NCBI RefSeq assembly: GCF_019711495.1
Contig: NZ_JAIGNM010000001.1
Span: 434,001-498,000 of the forward strand
DNA length: 64,000 bases
Direction of reading: 5' to 3'
DNA from: Qipengyuania xiamenensis
Lineage (GTDB): Bacteria; Pseudomonadota; Alphaproteobacteria; Sphingomonadales; Sphingomonadaceae
Below, piece after piece: positions 58,117 through 64,000 of the stretch; within the stretch, counting starts at the first letter, position 1, and every line of letters starts with the position of its first letter. Both the position numbers and the translations under genes were made by a program. The notes below the pieces were generated by a model, which was given only the letters and a program-made list of their open reading frames with translations, was not told the origin of the DNA and made no database searches.

Positions 58117-59400
58117 AAAGACGACTTTCACCGTTCGCAAAGCAATCAATATGTCCAACCAATACGACAGGTTCTTCACATAGTAGAAATCGTACTGAAG
58201 CTTCTCACTAACTGCGCCGACTTCGGCGACATGGCCTTGGTTGACTTGGGCCCAACCGCTGATTCCTGGGCGAACCATATGCCGATAACGGTAAAACGGT
58301 ATCTCGCCTTCGTACCACTCCGAAAGGCTTATCGCTTCGGGCCGTGGACCGATCCAACTCATCTCACCCCGAATGATATTGTATATTTGGGGAAGTTCGT
58401 CCAAGCGCGTGCGACGCAGGAGCGCGCCAACCTTCGTAATTCGCTGATCTTCGGATGATGTGATCGAAAGTTCACGATTTTCCCCGTTGTGACCGTGGGA
58501 CATTGTGCGCAGCTTTAGCACCTCGAACGCTCTACCCCTGTAACCCATACGCCATTGACGAAAGAAGACAGGCCCCGCGCTGTCTCGCTTGATCATGATC
58601 GCACAAATCACCAGCAAAACCACCACGATCGGCAGCATCGCAATAACGAAAATCAGATCGATTCCGCGCTTAAGTTTCTGATAGGCAAAACTAGGTACCA
58701 GGGCTCCAAATGAGTTCTCCGAGAGATGATCTATTTGCACCTTGCCGGTCTCTGCCTCCCAAACGTGTTTGTAATGGTACACAGGGCGACCGGAAATTGC
58801 GGCCTCTGCAAGAAAGCGCTCCCACTCGCCTCCGAGGTCCGCGTGAAGATCAGCGACAATGGCGCAATCTGGCAGGCCCTCAAGCGTCGGCTCTTTCAGG
58901 ATGAAAACCGGAGCTGATCGAAGTTGGAACACCACCTCAGACCGCCCCCCAGGTACGACATAGTAGAGTAGTCCCTTCGACCGATTTCGCATCGCAGTAA
59001 TTGCAAACCGCGCTATGACGGATCCAAGAAAACAAAATAAAATGAGTTTGTTATAGTGCTCGAGCCTCAAACCTGTGATCGCGCCTAGAAGCAAGCCAAA
59101 AGCCAAGGCAAATACTGGCAAAATAGATCGAGCGACGGCAACTCCCGGAAGGTATCGCATTCTGCGCAAAATAATGATCGAAGCCAGAGCCGCGAAACCA
59201 CTTCCAATAAAGGAATTTATTACTCCCGATTGATTAAGCCAGCTATAGGTAACGGCAAAGCTTTTAAACCGCCCACCTTCGGCAAACGCAAGCATCAACA
59301 ACGGCAGCGCCAAGCCGCAGAAAAACACCAGCGCGAGTTCGAAACGCAGCGAATGGATTAAGCCACGACGCACGATCGGCGAAAGAAAGGGCGCTGACAA
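58096..59400 (-). CDS. EPS-initiating polyprenyl glycosylphosphotransferase (WcaJ/PssY type)
   Basis: The 434-residue protein has four N-terminal membrane segments (about residues 15-145), a degenerate Rossmann-like middle part, and a fifth helix (about 258-285). The bacterial sugar transferase domain follows with KRGIDLIFV, FFRQWRMGYRGRAFEVLKLRTM, TKVGALLRRTRLDELPQIYNI and MSWIGPRPE (key motifs KLRTM, RRTRLDELPQ and GPRPE). It puts the first sugar phosphate (usually glucose or galactose) on undecaprenyl phosphate. It is outside the main operon and convergent with the NusG-like gene. Confidence 0.93.
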   Translation of the reverse strand: MSAPFLSPIVRRGLIHSLRFELALVFFCGLALPLLMLAFAEGGRFKSFAVTYSWLNQSGVINSFIGSGFAALASIIILRRMRYLPGVAVARSILPVFALAFGLLLGAITGLRLEHYNKLILFCFLGSVIARFAITAMRNRSKGLLYYVVPGGRSEVVFQLRSAPVFILKEPTLEGLPDCAIVADLHADLGGEWERFLAEAAISGRPVYHYKHVWEAETGKVQIDHLSENSFGALVPSFAYQKLKRGIDLIFVIAMLPIVVVLLVICAIMIKRDSAGPVFFRQWRMGYRGRAFEVLKLRTMSHGHNGENRELSITSSEDQRITKVGALLRRTRLDELPQIYNIIRGEMSWIGPRPEAISLSEWYEGEIPFYRYRHMVRPGISGWAQVNQGHVAEVGAVSEKLQYDFYYVKNLSYWLDILIALRTVKVVFSGFGAK

Positions 59401-59731
59401 GTTTCTACTCCAGGTTGTCTGTCAATGAGATCAGCTCTTTAGCCAGCAGCCGTTCAAACATTCATTTGAGTCCGCTCCGACCAGGCGCCGCCTCCTAGAA
59501 GCACTTTCTCAAGTTTTCCAACATCATTTGCTTCATCTCCTCTCATGATATTTCGATTTTTCCAGCCCATCAAGCGATGAACATCAACGCCTATCCTAGA
59601 AAACTCACGTAAGAGCGCGCAAAATCTAATGTGCGGCGAGCGGTCATATGCTGAACCAAGCGTCGCAAACTTGCCCTCTGAGTGTGCTCTGCTAAAGCGC
59701 CGCCAACTTCATTCGAACTGACAGGAAACCC
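59401..59731. other. Non-coding gap between the sugar transferase and icd genes
   Basis: This 331-base divergent gap should hold promoters for the minus-strand sugar transferase and for icd. I see an AGGAAAC ribosome-binding site before the icd ATG, but no convincing gene, terminator or known operator. The left part is more AT-rich than the right. Confidence 0.5.
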
Positions 59732-60952
59732 ATGGCCAAGATCAAAGTAGCCAACCCGGTCGTCGAACTCGACGGCGACGAAATGACCAAAATCATCTGG
59801 AAGTGGATCCGCGAGCGGCTGATCCTTCCTTACCTCGATGTAGACCTTAAATATTACGATCTCTCGATCGAGAAACGCGACGAGACCGACGATCAGATCA
59901 CGATTGATGCGGCCAACGCGATCAAGGAACACGGCGTTGGGGTGAAGTGCGCCACGATCACTCCCGACGAAGCACGCGTCGAGGAGTTCGACCTCAAGAA
60001 AATGTGGCGTTCGCCCAACGGCACGATCCGCAACATCCTCGGCGGCGTGGTCTTCCGCGAGCCGATCGTCATCGATAACGTGCCGCGCCTCGTCCCGGGC
60101 TGGACCGATCCCATCGTGGTCGGCCGTCACGCGTTCGGTGACCAGTACCGCGCCACCGACACGCTTATCCCGGGCGCCGGCAAGCTGCGCCTCGTCTTCG
60201 AAGGGGAAAACGGCGAGAACATCGATCTAGACGTCTTCGAATTCCAAAGCCCCGGGGTCGCCATGGCAATGTACAACCTCGACGACAGCATCCGTGACTT
60301 CGCGCGCGCCAGCTTCGCTTACGGTCTCGACCGCAAATGGCCGGTTTACCTGTCGACCAAAAACACCATCCTCAAGAAGTACGATGGCCGCTTCAAGGAC
60401 CTGTTCCAGGAAGTGTTCGACGCCGAATATAAGGTCGACTTCGAAAAGAACGGTCTTACCTATGAGCACCGCCTGATCGACGACATGGTCGCCGCCGCGC
60501 TAAAGTGGAACGGCAAGTTCGTCTGGGCTTGCAAGAACTATGATGGCGACGTTCAGTCCGACATCGTCGCACAGGGTTTCGGCTCACTCGGCCTGATGAC
60601 ATCAGTCCTGATGACGCCCGACGGCAAGACCGTCGAAGCGGAAGCTGCGCACGGCACCGTCACCCGTCATTATCGCCAGCACCAGCAGGGCAAGGCGACA
60701 TCGACCAATCCGATCGCGAGCATCTTCGCCTGGACGCGCGGTCTAATGTATCGCGGCAAGTTCGACAACACGCCCGACGTGGTCAAGTTCGCCGAGACGC
60801 TGGAGCAGGTCTGCATCAAGACCGTCGAAAGCGGCAAGATGACCAAGGATCTAGCGCTGCTGATCGGTCCGGACCAGAGCTGGATGACCACCGAGCAGTT
60901 CTTCGAAGCCATCGTCGAAGGCCTCGAAGCAGAAATGGCGAACTGGGGCTGA
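59732..60952 (+). CDS. icd: NADP-dependent isocitrate dehydrogenase
   Basis: The 406-residue protein is of the type II homodimeric class, with [19 protein letters not shown] at the start, [17 protein letters not shown] (substrate serine loop) and the late [22 protein letters not shown]-binding motif ([10 protein letters not shown] key part). It oxidatively decarboxylates isocitrate to 2-oxoglutarate. It is a single gene followed by a terminator. Confidence 0.97.
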   Translation: MAKIKVANPVVELDGDEMTKIIWKWIRERLILPYLDVDLKYYDLSIEKRDETDDQITIDAANAIKEHGVGVKCATITPDEARVEEFDLKKMWRSPNGTIRNILGGVVFREPIVIDNVPRLVPGWTDPIVVGRHAFGDQYRATDTLIPGAGKLRLVFEGENGENIDLDVFEFQSPGVAMAMYNLDDSIRDFARASFAYGLDRKWPVYLSTKNTILKKYDGRFKDLFQEVFDAEYKVDFEKNGLTYEHRLIDDMVAAALKWNGKFVWACKNYDGDVQSDIVAQGFGSLGLMTSVLMTPDGKTVEAEAAHGTVTRHYRQHQQGKATSTNPIASIFAWTRGLMYRGKFDNTPDVVKFAETLEQVCIKTVESGKMTKDLALLIGPDQSWMTTEQFFEAIVEGLEAEMANWG

Positions 60953-60965
60953 AACTTCAGCGCAT

Positions 60966-61024
60966 CTGGGTCATTACCCAGATAAGCCAGATCAACGGGG
61001 TCGGCCTTAGCCGGCCCCATTTTC
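60966..61024 (+). terminator. Two hairpins after icd, the second an intrinsic terminator
   Basis: The first hairpin is CTGGGT/ACCCAG (60966-60971 with 60976-60981) with a four-base loop. The second is a nine-pair stem GGGGTCGGC/GCCGGCCCC (60997-61005 with 61010-61018, one G-U), followed by ATTTTCG. The second ends icd transcription; the first may stabilise the mRNA 3' end. Confidence 0.7.
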
Positions 61025-61057
61025 GTTTTCGGGTCGAGAAAATCACACGGGGTTTGA

Positions 61058-62713
61058 ATGGCAAAGCAGCCAGGGAAAAAGCGAATAGTCCGCCGCAAGG
61101 GTTCTGAGAAGTTTGGGCAGAAGCGACTCGATGTCCGCAATGCGATGATCAAGGACATTCCGGGGATCGCAAACCTCGTGCGCCGGGTTTACGAGGACAT
61201 GCCCGCCTACACCCACGGCGAAATCCGCGGCCAAATCAACAACTTCAAGGAAGGCTGCTTCGTCGCCCTACTCGATGACGAGGTCGTCGGCTATTGCGCC
61301 ACTATGCAGCTGGCCGAGGCGCTGGCCTTTCAGGACCACGATTGGGACGAGATCACAGGTAACGGCTATGGCAGTCGGCACGATCCAACAGGTGACTGGC
61401 TCTATGGCTACGAGATGTGCGTCGACCCAAAGGTGCGCGGTGTGCGTATCGGGCGCCGTTTGTATGAAGAACGCCGCGCCCTCGCCGAAGAGAATGACCT
61501 GACCGGTATCGTCTTCGCCGGGCGCATGCCGAATTATCGGCGCCTGCGCCGCAAGGTCGATGGACCGCAGGATTATCTCGAAAAGGTGGTAGAAGGAAAG
61601 CTACACGACCCGGTGCTGCGCTTCCAGCTCGCGAACGGATTTGAGCCGGAACGGATCCTCGAGGGCTATCTTCCCGAGGACAAGGCCAGCATGGCCAACG
61701 CCGTGATGATGGTTTGGCGCAATCCATATGTCGAGCGTGACCAGCCGGTGAAGAAGCGTATTCCGCGTGGCGTGGAGGCGGTCCGTGTGGCCACGTGCCA
61801 GCTGCAGGCCCGGCAAGTAGCGGACTATGACGAGTTCATGCGCCACGTCACATATTTTGTAGATGTAGCAAGCGATTACGAATCGGATTTCATAGTCTTT
61901 CCCGAGCTCTTTACGCTCATGTTGTTGAGCTTCGAGGAGAAGGAATTGTCTCCAGTGGAAGCGATTGAGCGGTTGTCCGAATACACCCCTCGCCTTCGCG
62001 ACGACATTTCCGAGATGGCTATGCGCTACAACATCAATATAATCGCGGGCAGCCATCCCACGCGGATGGACGACGGCGACATTCACAACGTTGCCTATGT
62101 CTGTTTGCGCGATGGTTCAGTCCATGCGCAAGAGAAGATCCACCCTACCCCGAACGAACGGTATTGGTGGAATATCAAGGGCGGTGACAAGGTCGAGGTT
62201 ATCCAGACCGACTGCGGCCCGATTGGCGTCCAGATCTGCTACGACAGCGAATTCCCCGAGCTCTCCCGCCGGCTCGCCGACGAAGGCGCGCGCATAATCT
62301 TCGTGCCATTCTGTACCGATAGCCGTCAGGGCTACTTGCGCGTGCGCTATTGCGCACAGGCGCGTGCCATCGAGAACCAGTGTTTCGTCGTCCTGTCGGG
62401 CAATGTCGGAAACCTGCCGAATGTCGGAAACATGGACATTCAGTATGCCCAAAGCTGCATACTTACACCATGTGATTTCCCCTTCGCCCGAGACGGGATC
62501 GCCGCAGAGGCCACAGAGAACGTCGAGACCCTGACAATAAGCGACATCAATCTCGCGGATTTGCAATGGGCACGTGCTGAAGGAACTGTGCGCAATCTCG
62601 CCGACCGCCGCTTCGATCTTTATCGCATTGAGTGGGACGAAGATGGCAAGCATCCCGGCAAACCACGCCCACGCCGCGAACCACTTGGTCCTGCCCATCC
62701 TGGCGGAGGATGA
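61058..62713 (+). CDS. GNAT acetyltransferase-nitrilase fusion protein
   Basis: The 551-residue protein has an N-terminal GNAT domain (about residues 25-205) with the acetyl-CoA-binding MCVDPKVRGVRIGRRLYEER motif (V-R-G-x-R-I-G-R core). A carbon-nitrogen hydrolase domain (about 240-535) follows with the Glu-Lys-Cys triad seen as FPELFTLM, QEKIHPTPNE and VQICYDSEFPE. Such fusions are known in bacteria as a bifunctional family; the substrate, probably an amide or acylated amine, is not known. It ends three bases before the stop of the convergent protease gene. Confidence 0.9.
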   Translation: MAKQPGKKRIVRRKGSEKFGQKRLDVRNAMIKDIPGIANLVRRVYEDMPAYTHGEIRGQINNFKEGCFVALLDDEVVGYCATMQLAEALAFQDHDWDEITGNGYGSRHDPTGDWLYGYEMCVDPKVRGVRIGRRLYEERRALAEENDLTGIVFAGRMPNYRRLRRKVDGPQDYLEKVVEGKLHDPVLRFQLANGFEPERILEGYLPEDKASMANAVMMVWRNPYVERDQPVKKRIPRGVEAVRVATCQLQARQVADYDEFMRHVTYFVDVASDYESDFIVFPELFTLMLLSFEEKELSPVEAIERLSEYTPRLRDDISEMAMRYNINIIAGSHPTRMDDGDIHNVAYVCLRDGSVHAQEKIHPTPNERYWWNIKGGDKVEVIQTDCGPIGVQICYDSEFPELSRRLADEGARIIFVPFCTDSRQGYLRVRYCAQARAIENQCFVVLSGNVGNLPNVGNMDIQYAQSCILTPCDFPFARDGIAAEATENVETLTISDINLADLQWARAEGTVRNLADRRFDLYRIEWDEDGKHPGKPRPRREPLGPAHPGGG

Positions 62714-62716
62714 CGC

Positions 62717-64000
62717 CTAAAACCTCGCCTCATAGCTCGCCGCCGCGCCAATTTCGCCGCTTTGATTCTTGCGATGGTTGGGGTTCCGGCGATAAAATAG
62801 AGATGCGCCTCCCCACCCAGCATACACTGGGCCATTCCAGCGCAGTTCGCTCACTATCTCTCTGGAAGATGGTTCAAGAGACAAAAACCGATTTCCAAAG
62901 CTCGCGCTTTCAGTTGCGTACTTATACTCCGTCGGCAGGCGAAGCTTTAACCCACCGTGCTCTACACGCATCGGCTGAGATACACGGAAAGCCACGCTGT
63001 CTTTAGGCACGAAAACGTCATCGCGGACCATATCCAATGACCAACTCCCGAAAATCACGGGAGAGCCGCTTCTGATCAAACCGCGACGATCAGGGCGAGT
63101 GGCACCTCCGAAGATAGCCGAACCAATGCTCCAATTAGGAGCGAATTTATAGTTGGTTGATCCTTCAACGAAAATTGTCGTCGCGCCGCCGTCACCCATC
63201 ACACCACCAAACCAACCTCCGAGCACGGTACTCTCTTCGTCAATCCAGCCTATAGCCAACGACCCGTTCGAAATACGGTTTTCCCGAGTTAGACTAAGTG
63301 TCATCTGCGAGTACTTTGTTGCGTCACCGTCGTCTATTAATGAGAATGTTTGCATGCTTGGTCCGGTCATCGCGACTTGGCCCGCCTCCAGAGACATGAG
63401 AATTTTCGTGCCAGGTGCGACATCGAAACTCGCGGCAGCAGCTCGTATATCTTTGGCCGAGATAGGGCCCGAAGCCTCGGCGGACCCAGCGACCAGAAAT
63501 GCCGGATTTTCCACTCCAGCAAGCTGCATCCGCAGGCCGTTGCCGTCCTCATCAATTGAAAAGCCGACCCGCACCCCTGGCGCGACACGCGTAAGGACGC
63601 GGCCAGCCAGCACTCTAGCGACTTCTGCACTTTCAGGTGAAAGAAGAAGTTCCGATGCTGGATCGCGGCCATTGGAAGCGGTCACATCGGACACCGTGAA
63701 GGCAAGTGCAATATTGGCGTTCCCAGCAGAACGACGTCGCACGCCAGAAACCAGGGCATTGCGCAAAAGTCCCCGGATTTCAGTCCCATCGTGTAAGCCA
63801 GTAGATAGGTCTACCATGTAGGCTCGATCATACTTGTCGGTCGCAATCGTATTTAGCGTATCAGCGCCACTAAGGGCATCGCCCATCAATGGTGAACCGA
63901 TTGCTACCGGATTTCCCGCAGAAGTTGGTATCTCGGTTTGAGCGATAGTCATGGTGCCAGACGGTTTGAACGCTTGAGCGATATCCAAGATTCCGCGACC
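62717..64000 (-). CDS. S8 subtilisin-family serine protease, C-terminal part (runs off right edge)
   Basis: The frame is open from the right edge to a stop at 62717 (427 residues visible). It enters with GRGILDIAQAFKPSGT, the usual end of a subtilase catalytic domain in sphingomonad proteases, so the Asp-His-Ser active site lies outside the window. The rest is a beta-rich region with alternating polar and hydrophobic residues, ending SYEARF, with a terminal aromatic residue. This could be an autotransporter-like or outer-membrane-associated tail. The start is not visible. Confidence 0.75.
   Translation of the reverse strand, partial: GRGILDIAQAFKPSGTMTIAQTEIPTSAGNPVAIGSPLMGDALSGADTLNTIATDKYDRAYMVDLSTGLHDGTEIRGLLRNALVSGVRRRSAGNANIALAFTVSDVTASNGRDPASELLLSPESAEVARVLAGRVLTRVAPGVRVGFSIDEDGNGLRMQLAGVENPAFLVAGSAEASGPISAKDIRAAAASFDVAPGTKILMSLEAGQVAMTGPSMQTFSLIDDGDATKYSQMTLSLTRENRISNGSLAIGWIDEESTVLGGWFGGVMGDGGATTIFVEGSTNYKFAPNWSIGSAIFGGATRPDRRGLIRSGSPVIFGSWSLDMVRDDVFVPKDSVAFRVSQPMRVEHGGLKLRLPTEYKYATESASFGNRFLSLEPSSREIVSELRWNGPVYAGWGGASLFYRRNPNHRKNQSGEIGAAASYEARF

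Overview
The window is a contiguous piece of a GC-rich alphaproteobacterial chromosome. Gene order and protein style (dnaG-rpoD, trpB-trpA-accD-folC, carA-carB with an inserted lipoprotein gene, CpdR beside an N-formylglutamate amidohydrolase, the MarR-type EPS regulator family, SapC) point to Sphingomonadales, most likely Erythrobacteraceae (Erythrobacter/Qipengyuania-like). This placement is inference from the proteins; no 16S gene is present.

Positions 1-33,000 are mostly housekeeping. They hold carB (5' part only) and carA on the minus strand, a YqeY protein, dnaG and rpoD, an EAL-domain protein, rpiB-glyA, nrdR-trmJ, chorismate mutase, trpB-(small membrane protein)-trpA-accD-folC, an AmpG-like permease, a Rieske oxygenase, an RsuA/RluB-family pseudouridine synthase with rsmD, a UvrD/PcrA helicase behind a perfect alphaproteobacterial LexA-type box, a sterol-desaturase-family hydroxylase, a DEAD-box helicase, a FAD-linked dehydrogenase, sapC, a probable small RNA with its own terminator, an N-formylglutamate amidohydrolase, cpdR and tRNA-Val(GAC).

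Positions 33,183-59,400 form one large exopolysaccharide (EPS) locus, nearly all on the minus strand and more AT-rich in places than its flanks. It has Wza- and Wzc-like export proteins, an initiating sugar-1-phosphate transferase, a Wzx-type flippase, two Wzy/ligase-type membrane proteins and four glycosyltransferases. It also has a hexapeptide acyltransferase, a polysaccharide pyruvyl transferase and a sulfotransferase. Precursor supply genes cover dTDP-L-rhamnose (rmlCBDA), GDP-L-fucose (gmd, fcl) and GDP-mannose (manC, manA). The inferred product is a Wzx/Wzy-dependent polysaccharide containing some of rhamnose, fucose and mannose, probably decorated with acyl, pyruvate and sulfate groups. 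Regulation is suggested by a MarR-type EPS regulator and a NusG/RfaH-like antiterminator gene that carries an in-frame ochre stop. A Tat-like secreted protein with similarity to the GH56 hyaluronidase barrel is encoded on the opposite strand inside the locus.

Positions 59,400-64,000 return to housekeeping: NADP-isocitrate dehydrogenase, a GNAT-nitrilase fusion protein, and the C-terminal part of a subtilisin-family serine protease running off the right edge.

The most unusual items are the interrupted NusG-like gene, the GH56-like protein, the (Tyr-Gly)8 tail of the Wzc-like kinase encoded by a hexamer repeat, the anti-Shine-Dalgarno-bearing small RNA candidate, and small unknown genes inserted into the car and trp operons.
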